Assembly (NCBI GenBank): GCA_035296965.1
Contig: DATGZX010000386.1
Coordinates: 1-41,655 of the forward strand
Direction of reading: 5' to 3'
Source of the DNA: DATGZX01 sp035296965
Lineage (GTDB): Bacteria; Planctomycetota; Planctomycetia; Gemmatales; Gemmataceae
Length of the DNA stretch: 41,655 bases
Positions 17,440 to 24,983 of this stretch are shown here, piece after piece. The notes below the pieces were generated by a model. It saw only the letters and a list, made by a program, of their open reading frames with translations, had not been told where the DNA came from and made no database searches. A program made the position numbers and the translations under genes. The first letter of the stretch is position 1, and every line of letters starts with the position of its first letter.

Positions 17440-17756
17440 ATGACTGGAATCCGCTGCTCGACCCGCCGCGACTCGAACGCGTTTACGTCGACGGCCAGGA
17501 ACTCAAACCAGGCGACCGGGTGCGTCTCCATCCTCAGGGCCGGGCGGACATCCTGGACATAGCCCTGGAAGGAAAGACCGCGACGATCGAAGCGATCGAA
17601 CAGGATTTCGAAGAGCGCGTCTACCTGGGTGTTGTTTTAGACGACGATCCCGGCCGAGATTTGGGCCAGATGCGTCAGCCAGGCCATTGCTTTTATTTCG
17701 GCATCGAAGAAGTGGAGCGGCTCCAGCCGGACCCGAGTTCAACCGAACCCTCTTGA
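17436..17756 (+). CDS. Small SH3-like hydrogenase-locus protein, unknown function
   Basis: 106 residues; not recognised as a named family. The phrase VDGQELKPGDRVRLHPQG and the following short beta strands (TATIEAIEQDFEERVYLGVVLDDDPG, CFYFGIEEVERL) suggest a small SH3-like barrel. Its ATG overlaps the preceding stop (ATGA), and it is the last member of the overlapping block that begins with the DUF5947-like gene. A 124-bp repeat starts at the base after its stop codon. It is acidic and soluble, with no Cys motif; an assembly or scaffolding role is a guess. Confidence 0.75.
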   Translation: MNDWNPLLDPPRLERVYVDGQELKPGDRVRLHPQGRADILDIALEGKTATIEAIEQDFEERVYLGVVLDDDPGRDLGQMRQPGHCFYFGIEEVERLQPDPSSTEPS

Positions 17757-17880
17757 CTATATGACGGTGCGTAATTCGGCAGCATTTGTGGGGCACGTTT
17801 TCAACGTGCCGGCCGGCGTCTGGGCACGTTACAAACGTGCCCCACAAACCGCAGCAGCCGATTCACGCACGGCCATATAG
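17757..17880. repeat. MITE-like 124-bp element, copy 1
   Basis: Begins CTATATGACGGTGCGT and ends ACGCACGGCCATATAG; the ends and the inner TTTGTGGGGCACGTTT / AAACGTGCCCCACAAA blocks are inverted, so the whole folds into a long hairpin. A second copy of identical length at 18207-18330 differs at about five positions. Terminal TA dinucleotides suggest a TA target site as in IS630/Tc1-type MITEs, but no transposase source is in the window. Confidence 0.85.
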
Positions 17881-17980
17881 GGGGAACGAGCTGCACGGTA
17901 GAGCCGGAAAACGACGGATCAAGGAAGCCCAAGAGCATAGTTCTGCGGACCGTTACTTTCATTCACGCGAGAGGTTAGCT

Positions 17981-18190
17981 ATGCAAGAAAACACAGACTC
18001 GGACGTTCGCGACGCCGTGTTGCTTGCCGGCGGGATTGCGCTGGCGGTTTTCGGCGCCGGATTGATCCTGGCACACCCTGCCATCCGCCGCACCTTGCTG
18101 GGGAGTGTTGCTCCGCTAGGTTCACTGGGCAACGGCATCGGTGGAGTTCTACCGGACGTCGAACGTTATCTGAGACTCAAAGCTATGTGA
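17981..18190 (+). CDS. Small single-pass membrane protein, DUF6893-like
   Basis: 69 residues. One hydrophobic helix (about 13-33, LLAGGIALAVFGAGLILAH) is followed by a short basic tail ending LPDVERYLRLKAM. The tail matches my memory of the DUF6893 small-protein family found in actinobacterial group 1h hydrogenase loci. The start at 17981 was chosen because the frame upstream is MITE sequence and untranslated-looking, and AGAGGT precedes the ATG. It is flanked on both sides by the two 124-bp repeats. A membrane dock for the otherwise soluble hydrogenase is a reasonable hypothesis, not shown. Confidence 0.72.
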   Translation: MQENTDSDVRDAVLLAGGIALAVFGAGLILAHPAIRRTLLGSVAPLGSLGNGIGGVLPDVERYLRLKAM

Positions 18191-18206
18191 GTCCCGGGCA
18201 CTCCGC

Positions 18207-18330
18207 CTATATGACGGTGCGTAATTCGGCAGCATTTGTGGGGCACGTTTGCAACGTGCCGGCCGGCGTTGGGGCACGTTACAAACGTGTCCCACAAACC
18301 GCAGCAGCCGATTCACGCACAGCCATATAG
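18207..18330. repeat. MITE-like 124-bp element, copy 2
   Basis: Same length and orientation as copy 1 (17757-17880), about 96% identical, with the same CTATATGACGG and CCATATAG ends. It lies between the small membrane-protein gene and the YceI-like gene; recombination between the copies would delete exactly the 69-residue gene. Confidence 0.85.
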
Positions 18331-18394
18331 GACTGACGAGATCCTACCGATCCGAAGTGGGACGCGGTGAGTCCGCAATCGGGGTCCTGAAACA

Positions 18395-18946
18395 ATGCTT
18401 TATCTGCTGGACGCCTCTCAAAGTCGATTCACGGTTCAGGCGTTTGCTCGAGGCGCTCTCTCCGCCCTCGGGCACAGTCCGACGTTTGCCGTCCGAGCGT
18501 TTACAGGTGAGTTTCGCTGCCCGCCCGAGGCGATTGCCGAGGCGGCGCTTCACCTGACGGTGCTGGCAGACTCCCTGGCATTGGTCGACTCCGTCAGTGC
18601 CAAGGACCGCGACGACATCGAAAGCAGGATGCGCCAGGAGGTGCTGGAGACGGCGACCTATCCGGAAATCGTCTTTCAAAGCACCGAGATCAAGGCCAGC
18701 AAGATTGCCGAAGGGTGGTATCGGCTTGGGATCGTTGGAAAGCTTAGCCTGCATGGCGTCACGAACCTGCACCAGATAGACGCACAGCTGAGAACGATGG
18801 AAGACGAGATGCGTTTGAGTGGTGACTGCATACTTTTGCAGCCCAGGTATCGCATCAAGCGAGTTTCTGCCCTGGGCGGTATGATTACCTTGAAGGATGA
18901 ATTGAAATGTGTGTTCGATCTCGTGGGTCGCAAGCAGGACGGATGA
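18395..18946 (+). CDS. YceI-like lipid-binding protein without signal peptide
   Basis: 183 residues. Pattern of the YceI family: an N-terminal YLLDASQSRFTVQAFARG strand, GEFRCPPEAIAEAALHLTV, a polar RDDIESRMRQEVLETATYPEIVFQST block, YRLGIVGKLSLHGVTNL and a C-terminal LQPRYRIKR strand. YceI proteins form a lipocalin-like barrel that binds isoprenoid quinone-type lipids and are normally exported. This one starts straight at the domain, so it should stay in the cytoplasm with the hydrogenase. It ends 3 bp before the maturation protease gene. Carrying quinone to or from the hydrogenase is inference. Family assignment is from residue pattern only. Confidence 0.78.
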   Translation: MLYLLDASQSRFTVQAFARGALSALGHSPTFAVRAFTGEFRCPPEAIAEAALHLTVLADSLALVDSVSAKDRDDIESRMRQEVLETATYPEIVFQSTEIKASKIAEGWYRLGIVGKLSLHGVTNLHQIDAQLRTMEDEMRLSGDCILLQPRYRIKRVSALGGMITLKDELKCVFDLVGRKQDG

Positions 18947-18949
18947 AAG

Positions 18950-19513
18950 ATGATTACGACGACCGGCACGAGTATCCCACGCATCCTCATTGCCGGCATC
19001 GGCAATATATTCTTCGGTGACGATGCGTTCGGTGGCGAAGTCGCCCGCCGCCTGGCTCAGCGCCGACTCCCCGAGGGAGTGCGCGTGGTCGATTTCGGGA
19101 TTCGCGGGCTCGAGCTGACCTACACCCTTTTGGATCCCTACGAGGCAGTGATCCTCGTGGACGCCGTTCCGCGCGGGGGCAGGGTAGGAACGGTGTACGT
19201 ACTTGAACCTGAAGTATCTGCGGCAGCCGCCAATGGCGTCGTCGTCGAGCCCCATTCCATGGATCCGGTGAAAGTCCTGCGCATGGCTCGGGAATTGGGC
19301 AGCACGATTGAACGGGTTCTCTTAGTCGGCTGCGAACCGACGCCGGCTGCGGACGACGAGATGCAGATGGAAATGAGTGAACCGGTGCAGGCAGCGGTCG
19401 AAGAAGCGATTACACTGATCGAATCTCTCGTGACCCAGTTATTGGCAAACAAGTGCGCAAGCCTGGACTTTGCCCAGGGCCGAAGCTCCGCAGAGAAGAG
19501 CCTAGGGACATAG
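18950..19513 (+). CDS. Hydrogenase maturation protease (HyaD/HybD family)
   Basis: 187 residues. The family cleaves the C-terminal tail of the large subunit once nickel is in place. Visible signatures are GIGNIFFGDDAFGGEVARRL at residues 15-34 (acidic metal ligand in GDDAFG), VDFGIRGLELTYTLLDPYEAVILVDA (second acidic ligand) and EPHSMDP (histidine ligand), followed by LLVGCEP. Its substrate here is presumably HhyL, which carries a 21-residue tail after DPCLPCGVH. It begins 3 bp after the YceI-like gene, so both are probably cotranscribed. Confidence 0.94.
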   Translation: MITTTGTSIPRILIAGIGNIFFGDDAFGGEVARRLAQRRLPEGVRVVDFGIRGLELTYTLLDPYEAVILVDAVPRGGRVGTVYVLEPEVSAAAANGVVVEPHSMDPVKVLRMARELGSTIERVLLVGCEPTPAADDEMQMEMSEPVQAAVEEAITLIESLVTQLLANKCASLDFAQGRSSAEKSLGT

Positions 19514-19546
19514 GCTGCGCTGAGTATGGGTAGGGGCTCCTTGGTG

Positions 19547-19561
19547 GAGCGATCATCGCTC
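19547..19561. promoter_or_regulatory. Short palindrome upstream of hypA
   Basis: GAGCGATCATCGCTC: two 7-base arms around one base, in the 93-bp gap before hypA. A neighbouring GCTCC...GGAGC pair could form a competing hairpin. It could be an operator or an RNA hairpin; no regulator is assigned. Confidence 0.3.
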
Positions 19562-19606
19562 TACGCGATTTCCAGCGTTACTCACGCTTTCAGCATACAT
19601 TAGATC

Positions 19607-19951
19607 ATGCACGAGCTATCCATCGCCCTGAGCCTTTTGGACCTGGTCGCAGAGGAGGCGGAACGGCAAGGGGCGGATCGCGTTCTAGAAATCCACTTGA
19701 AACTGGGTCCACTCTCGGGAGTTGTCAAGGAAGCGTTGCTCGGTTCTTTTGAACTCGCTCGGGAAAATACCCCGTTTGCGGAGACTCAGCTCGTGATCGA
19801 AGACGTTCCCGTCCGGGTCCTTTGCCCGACCTGCCGGACTACGCGGACTGTGGTGTCGATTCAGGAGCTTTGCTGCGAAGAGTGCGGCACTCCGACTCCC
19901 GACGTGGTTAGCGGCCGGGACCTGGAAGTGGTGGCACTGGAAGTCCAATGA
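19607..19951 (+). CDS. hypA: Nickel metallochaperone HypA
   Basis: 114 residues. HypA passes nickel to the large subunit together with HypB. It begins with the nickel-binding MHE (His2) and has the structural zinc site of two CxxC pairs (LCPTCRTT and LCCEECGTP). Length and the N-terminal MHELSIALSLLDLVAEEA are typical. The stop overlaps the hypB start by 4 bp (ATGA), so the two are coupled. No strong ribosome-binding site is visible before the ATG. Confidence 0.96.
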   Translation: MHELSIALSLLDLVAEEAERQGADRVLEIHLKLGPLSGVVKEALLGSFELARENTPFAETQLVIEDVPVRVLCPTCRTTRTVVSIQELCCEECGTPTPDVVSGRDLEVVALEVQ

Positions 19952-20664
19952 GCTCCGAAACACGACTGATTCAGGTTCGCCAGCACGTCCTCAAGCAGAA
20001 CGACGTGGCGGCCCGCGCCCTGCGCCGGCGGTTCCAGGATGCCGGCGTCTACGTGGTAAGCCTGGTTTCGAGTCCCGGCACAGGGAAGACCGCCTTTCTG
20101 GAGAAATTGCTCGATCTGCTCCGCGCCCGCCACCGCGTCGCAGCGGTCGTGGGCGACCTGGCTACCGACAACGATGCCCGACGCTTGGCGCGGGCCCAGG
20201 TACCCATCCGGCAGATCACCACTGGCATGGCCTGCCACCTGGAGGCCGAGATGGTCCGAAACGCGCTGGAAGGATGGCGGCTGGAAGACCTCGATTTTCT
20301 CTTCATTGAAAACGTTGGCAACCTAGTCTGCCCTTCAACCTATGATCTCGGTGAAGAGCTGCGCCTGGTGCTCTTGTCCGTAACTGAGGGAGAGGATAAA
20401 CCCCTCAAGTATCCGCCCATCTTCAATAGTTCGGACATGGCTGTCATTACCAAAATCGACTTGGCCGACGCCGTGGAATTCGACCGCGCAGCAGCGCGGC
20501 GCAGCATTGAGTCGGTGCGCCCGGGCATGGACGTCGTTGAGGTTTCCGCGAAGACCGGCCAAGGAATGGACTATTGGCCAAGCTTTTTTGAAGAGCGACT
20601 TGCTCAGTTCCGCAAAGGCCGGGCTGCCACCGCGTCCAAAGCGGGCATTCCCGATCATGTTTGA
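19948..20664 (+). CDS. hypB: Nickel-inserting GTPase HypB
   Basis: 238 residues. SIMIBI-class GTPase that drives nickel delivery. P-loop SSPGTGKTAFL, switch region VVGDLATDNDARRL, ENVGNLVCPSTYDLGE (intersubunit metal site Cys), and base-specificity motif TKIDLAD are present. It lacks both the N-terminal CxxCGC high-affinity nickel motif and a His-rich nickel store, so it is a minimal HypB that relies on HypA. It is the last hydrogenase gene. A transposase remnant follows at once. Confidence 0.96.
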   Translation: MSSETRLIQVRQHVLKQNDVAARALRRRFQDAGVYVVSLVSSPGTGKTAFLEKLLDLLRARHRVAAVVGDLATDNDARRLARAQVPIRQITTGMACHLEAEMVRNALEGWRLEDLDFLFIENVGNLVCPSTYDLGEELRLVLLSVTEGEDKPLKYPPIFNSSDMAVITKIDLADAVEFDRAAARRSIESVRPGMDVVEVSAKTGQGMDYWPSFFEERLAQFRKGRAATASKAGIPDHV

Positions 20665-20729
20665 CAGGGGTTTGGAAACGAGAGTCAGGATCGAATGGCA
20701 CTGTAGACGGGTCTCCTGGCCGCGCGGTA

Positions 20730-20951
20730 GCTGGGGGCAATCGTAAGGGCTATGCCGGCCATCCTGCCCTCGAAGAGAACTTTCTAAAGGTGCTTGCCGA
20801 CCACACTGCAGGCGATCCAATGTGGGCTCTGGTGAAGTGGACCAACCTCTCGCGACGGCAGATTGTGCGACGGCTCAACGAACTGGAGACACCGGTCAGC
20901 CGACGAGTTGTTACCCAATATACTCAGCCTTACACCCTTTGGTCGCAACCT
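20730..20951 (+). pseudogene. ISAzo13-like transposase remnant
   Basis: The translated stretch RKGYAGHPALEENFLKVL, TAGDPMWALVKWTNLSRRQI and RLNELETPVSRRVVTQ matches the N-terminal DNA-binding part of the 'Rhodopirellula transposase' (ISAzo13-type) family as I remember it. After VVTQ only a trace (YTLWSQPS) remains and the DDE catalytic domain is absent, so it is a dead fragment. It sits 66 bp past hypB and marks the right edge of the hydrogenase locus. The frame stays open from 20661 to 21029, but the flanking residues look non-native. Confidence 0.65.
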
Positions 20952-21255
20952 AGTCGGAGAGAGTTTTACCTGATCGAGATGCCGGCAATCAACCCAGGAA
21001 CCGCTGCTCCTTCCCCAAGGCGCCCGTGAACGGAACCGCTAGGCGATCCGCGACGGACTACGCGGGGTCGCTTGCTCTACTGGCAGAATCGTTCCCATTT
21101 TCCGACTTTGTGGGAGAGCGAGAGGATTCTCCCTTTCGGGTTGAGTATCCTTCACGGTATCATCAGCTTCGAGGAGGATTTTCTCCCTAGGATAGCCCTA
21201 GTTCTTCCATTGACGCAGCGGTTCAGCCTCCACTCAAAAAGCGAACGATTGCCAA
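20952..21255. other. Intergenic, hydrogenase locus to polysaccharide operon
   Basis: About 300 bp after the transposase fragment. I see no gene, RNA or clear promoter; the promoter of the following sugar operon should lie here but no hexamer pair at proper spacing stands out. Confidence 0.4.
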
Positions 21256-22500
21256 ATGAACCAGCTTTTCACTCGGGACGTGGGAATTATTGGCGGGTGC
21301 GGCCACGTCGGCCTTCCCCTCGCGCTGACATTCGCCGACATCGGCTTGAGGACGGCGATTTATGACATCGACCAGCAGGCTGTCGAGCGCGTCCGCTCCG
21401 GGGTGATGCCGTTTCAGGAGGAAGGCGGGCCCGAGACGCTCCGGAAGGTGCTGGGGGCCGGCCGTCTGGAAATCGACAGCGTGCCCAACAGACTTTCTGA
21501 TTGCCGATTTCTCGTGCTGATCGTCGGCACCCCCGTCGATGAGCATCTCAACCCATCGCTCTCGGCCATCCACCGCGCCTTGGATGACTGCCTGCCACAC
21601 CTGGTCAATCAGCAGATCCTCATCCTGCGCAGCACGCTCTTCCCGGGAGTGTCCGCCCACATCCAACACTATCTCCGCGACCGCGGCAAGGATATCTCGG
21701 TGGCCTTCTGTCCCGAGCGGGTCGCCCAGGGCTTCAGCCTGAGAGAGTTCCGCCAGCTGCCGCAAATCATCAGTGCCTTCGATCCGGAAACGCTGTGCGA
21801 GGTGGGTGAACTGTTCTCTCGAGTAGCCTGTGAGCTAATCGAGCTGGAGCCGATGGAGGCGGAACTGTGTAAGCTGATGACTAACGCCTGGCGCTACATC
21901 CAGTTCGCCACGGTCAACCAATTCTACATGATCGCGACCCAGCACGGCTTGAACTTCGACCGAATCCTGCATGGCTGCCGACACAACTACCCGCGCATGC
22001 GCGGCGTGCCCGGTCCAGGGCTTGCCGCCGGACCATGCCTTGTCAAGGATACCATGCAACTGGCTGCCTTTAGCCGCAACCATTTCATGCTCGGGCACGC
22101 GGCCATGCTGATTAACGAAGGCCTGCCGGCCCACCTGGTGGAACTGGCCAAACGGCAGACCGATCTGCGCACGGAGACCGCCGGTATCCTGGGGATGACG
22201 TTCAAGGCAGAGTCCGACGATGTACGCGATTCGCTCAGTTTCAAGCTTCGCAAACTCCTCACACTGGAGTGCCGGCGCGTGCTCTGCCACGATCCTTACT
22301 GGTCCGGCCCGGAAGGAGTGCCTCTGGACCAACTCGTAGCCGAGGCTGGCGTCTATTTCGTCGCCACCCCGCACGCCGCCTACCACGACTTGATCCTTCC
22401 ATCCGACCGAGTCGTTATCGACGTCTGGAATTTCCTGGGAAGTCGGGCACAGCAGTCCGCTGACGTCGCTGGCGTGAAGTTGGACATGGTGGCTCCATGA
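21256..22500 (+). CDS. UDP-glucose/GDP-mannose dehydrogenase family protein
   Basis: 414 residues. Oxidises the C6 hydroxyl of a nucleotide sugar to a carboxylate with two NAD+. The N-terminal Rossmann motif is GIIGGCGHVGLPLAL (about 10-24), followed by GTPVDEHLNPSL; the central domain has MTNAWRYIQFATVNQFY; the catalytic cysteine is in GLAAGPCLVKDT; the C-terminal domain starts ILGMTFKAESDDVRDSLS. The closest group looks WecC/VipA-like, but the exact sugar cannot be told. First gene of a three-gene glycan operon; the stop overlaps the next start (ATGA). Confidence 0.93.
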   Translation: MNQLFTRDVGIIGGCGHVGLPLALTFADIGLRTAIYDIDQQAVERVRSGVMPFQEEGGPETLRKVLGAGRLEIDSVPNRLSDCRFLVLIVGTPVDEHLNPSLSAIHRALDDCLPHLVNQQILILRSTLFPGVSAHIQHYLRDRGKDISVAFCPERVAQGFSLREFRQLPQIISAFDPETLCEVGELFSRVACELIELEPMEAELCKLMTNAWRYIQFATVNQFYMIATQHGLNFDRILHGCRHNYPRMRGVPGPGLAAGPCLVKDTMQLAAFSRNHFMLGHAAMLINEGLPAHLVELAKRQTDLRTETAGILGMTFKAESDDVRDSLSFKLRKLLTLECRRVLCHDPYWSGPEGVPLDQLVAEAGVYFVATPHAAYHDLILPSDRVVIDVWNFLGSRAQQSADVAGVKLDMVAP

Positions 22501-23519
22501 AGGTCCTTGTCACCGGCTCGTCGGGGTTCATCGCGGGCTACCTTGTTGAGGAGTTGCTGCGTCAAGGGCACGAGGTGATCGGCATCGACAATTTCTCCAA
22601 GTACGGCCGGATCGAGAAGAGTTATCAAAACCACCCGGCTTATCGGTTCATCGAGGGCGACGCTCGAGACATCGAACTTCTGACCGACTGCGCGCTCCAG
22701 TGCGATCACTTCATCGCCGCTGCCGCTCGGATCGGCGGCATCACCTACTTCCACGAGTACGCTTACGACCTGTTGGCCGAAAATGAGCGGATAACAGCGG
22801 CCAGTTTTGACGCCGCCCTGACAGCCTTCCGCAAGGGCCGGCTGCAGAAGATCACGGTGCTCTCCAGTAGCATGGTTTTCGAGAACGCAACGCTCTTCCC
22901 TACCCCCGAGGGGCACGAGCGGCACTGCTCGCCACCAACGAGCACCTACGGCTTCCAGAAACTGGCTTGCGAGTATTTCTGCCGCGGCGCGTGGGAGCAG
23001 TACCGCCTGCCCTACACGATCTGCCGCCCGTTCAACTGTGTCGGCATCGGCGAACGCCGCGCCCTGGGAGGCCGCGATTCCCCCGGCGGCAACATCCGGC
23101 TGGCGCTGAGCCACGTCGTCCCTGATCTGGTGCAGAAGGTGCTAAAAGGGCAAGACCCCCTGCACATCCTTGGCTCCGGTGATCAGACACGTTGCTACAC
23201 CTACGGCGGAGACCTGGCACGGGGAATAATCCTGGCGATGATGCACCCCGCGGCTGCCAACGAGGACTTTAACCTCTCCACCCCGGTGGCGACCACGGTG
23301 CTCGAACTCGCCCGACTTATCTGGCGGAAGGTCCACGAACCACATCGTCCTTTCCGCCACGTCTCCGACCCGCCACTGGAGCACGACGTGCAAAGGCGGA
23401 TCCCAGACACGAGCAAGGCGAGGATCGTAATTGGGTTCACAGCGACCACGTTGCTCGAAGCAGTCCTCGACGAAGTGATCCCTTGGGTGCGCGAGGAAAT
23501 CGCGCTCGGCCGGATCTGA
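22497..23519 (+). CDS. NAD-dependent nucleotide-sugar epimerase/dehydratase
   Basis: 340 residues, extended SDR family. NAD-binding TGSSGFIAG at the N-terminus, VIGIDNFSKYG, the catalytic SSSMVF serine region and YGFQK (Tyr-x3-Lys), then the substrate-binding RPFNCVGIGE. Acts on a nucleotide sugar, probably the product or precursor of the adjacent dehydrogenase. Translationally coupled to it by a 4-bp overlap. Epimerase versus dehydratase cannot be settled from motifs alone. Confidence 0.92.
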   Translation: MKVLVTGSSGFIAGYLVEELLRQGHEVIGIDNFSKYGRIEKSYQNHPAYRFIEGDARDIELLTDCALQCDHFIAAAARIGGITYFHEYAYDLLAENERITAASFDAALTAFRKGRLQKITVLSSSMVFENATLFPTPEGHERHCSPPTSTYGFQKLACEYFCRGAWEQYRLPYTICRPFNCVGIGERRALGGRDSPGGNIRLALSHVVPDLVQKVLKGQDPLHILGSGDQTRCYTYGGDLARGIILAMMHPAAANEDFNLSTPVATTVLELARLIWRKVHEPHRPFRHVSDPPLEHDVQRRIPDTSKARIVIGFTATTLLEAVLDEVIPWVREEIALGRI

Positions 23520-23546
23520 TCGCCCCACCAGGTCGTACGAACCGCC

Positions 23547-24377
23547 ATGTTCAGCGAACCCATGACGCCATCGACTACCGAAGCTCCAGTTGCCGCACCG
23601 CGCTACTCCGTGGTAGTGCCGGTCTTCAACGAGGCCGACAATATCGGCCCATTTTGTCGCAGGGCAAGGTCGCAACTACCCGGTGATTACGAACTATTGA
23701 TTTGCTACGATTTCGACGCCGATAACACTCTCCCGGCCGTTGGCGCACTGAGCGCGGAGGAACGGCCGGCCCAGCTCAGGTTAGTGAAGAACAACCTTGG
23801 CAAGGGAGTGCGCTACGCCATCGAATCCGGGATGCAAGCGGCGGTGGCGCCGGTGGTGCTTGTGACGATGGCGGACCTTTCCGATGACTTCGCCGGGGTG
23901 GAGGAAATGGTGCGGCGCGTGGAAGCGGGGGCCGATGTCGTCTGCGGCAGTCGCTACATCCAGGGGGGCGAACAGATTGGCGGCCCACGGCTGAAGGGGC
24001 TGCTTAGCCGTGCTGCAGGGTTGAGCATGCGCTGGTTGGCCGGCTTCCCGGTTCACGACCCGACCAACAGTTTCAAGGCGTACTCACGGGCTTTCCTCCT
24101 GCGCACGCCGATTGAGAGCACGGCCGGGTTCTGCCTCGGACTAGAACTGACGGTGAAAGCACACTTGGCGGGCGGGCGAGTAGAGGAGGTACCGGCGCGC
24201 TGGCAGGATCGAGCCACTGGGCAGAGCCGCTTTCGCCTTTGGCAATGGCTGCCACATTATCTGCGTTGGTACTTTCAAGCCTTCCGCCACAGCACTCGAG
24301 CTGCTCTTCTTGCCGCAGCTGGGTTGGTCCTGCTGCTCGCCCTCATCTTGCTCGCGTTTTTCGGGCCCGGCTATTAA
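23547..24377 (+). CDS. Membrane-anchored family 2 glycosyltransferase, DPM1-like
   Basis: 276 residues. GT-A domain with YSVVVPVFNEADNIGP, a DxD-type CYDFDADNT, TMADLSDDF and GSRYIQGGEQIG, as in dolichyl/polyprenyl-phosphate sugar transferases. One C-terminal transmembrane helix (about 250-272, ALLAAAGLVLLLALILLAFF). Probably loads a sugar made by the two upstream enzymes onto a lipid carrier for cell-surface glycan synthesis. The start could also be the ATG at 23562. Last gene of the operon. Confidence 0.9.
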   Translation: MFSEPMTPSTTEAPVAAPRYSVVVPVFNEADNIGPFCRRARSQLPGDYELLICYDFDADNTLPAVGALSAEERPAQLRLVKNNLGKGVRYAIESGMQAAVAPVVLVTMADLSDDFAGVEEMVRRVEAGADVVCGSRYIQGGEQIGGPRLKGLLSRAAGLSMRWLAGFPVHDPTNSFKAYSRAFLLRTPIESTAGFCLGLELTVKAHLAGGRVEEVPARWQDRATGQSRFRLWQWLPHYLRWYFQAFRHSTRAALLAAAGLVLLLALILLAFFGPGY

Positions 24378-24983
24378 ACGGCAAACGTTGAAGGCCCTCT
24401 CGTCCTCTGAATTCAAATTTCCTTGTCGGGATTGCCGTGACCTTGGGCAAACGAACTTCATGCTGTTTTTGCAGCGTCTACATTCCGTTTGCATATTCGG
24501 CGTCAATTCTCCTAGCAAAATCCGGTGCAACAACCAGCCGCAGGGGGATGGACGGCTTCGCAAGGTCTGCCGGAAGGTTCAAGCGATTGCGGGCTTGCGC
24601 TAGAACGTGCGATGCAGTGCGATGATATGCCAGAGTGCCAAATACGCCTGGAGGGATTCGAACCCCCAACCTATGGCTCCGTAGAGAACGCGGCCTCAAC
24701 GCAGAAAAACCTAGAAAACCCCGTCACGCTCGGAGTTTACGCACTTCCCACCCGGTTTGCAAGCGCGTGCGAGCACCCTCGTAAAAACGCGAGGATTTGC
24801 GGATTTTCCGCGCGGTGCGCGGAAGATTCCGCGCAGCCAGGTTATAATCGTTGGACGCTGGTCACACGCAAGCAGGAAAAGCCATGCCGAGCTGAGGCAA
24901 CAGATCCAGCCTGACAAGGATGAGCGAGTACTTGAGACACCGTATTCTCGCTTGAACCATCGATCTCTGTTGAGGGCTACATC
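24378..24983. other. Intergenic with tRNA scar; island boundary candidate
   Basis: About 600 bp without a supported gene. The only recognisable item is a tRNA-Arg-like 3' half at 24643-24684. The stretch right of it is locally A/T-richer than the operon on the left. Short open frames here contain tRNA-derived peptide (GFEPPTYGSVEN) and are not genes. Confidence 0.5.
24643..24684 (-). tRNA. tRNA-Arg-like 3' half, att-site scar
   Basis: Read on the minus strand it gives an anticodon loop CTACGGA, the 3' anticodon stem GCCAT, the variable region AGGTT, a full T arm GGGGG-TTCGAAT-CCCTC and a 3' acceptor strand CAGGCGT. The 5' neighbours do not pair with the stem, so the D arm and the 5' halves of the anticodon and acceptor stems are missing. 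The break is at the anticodon loop, a frequent integrase crossover point. It is therefore not a working tRNA but a displaced 3' half. Confidence 0.6.

Noticed and set aside
21141..21163. TTGAGT...TATCAT as a promoter for the sugar operon
   Set aside because: The spacer is only 11 bp, too short for a sigma70-type promoter.
24643..24730. Intact tRNA gene
   Set aside because: Only the 3' half is present; no D arm and no 5' acceptor strand that pairs.
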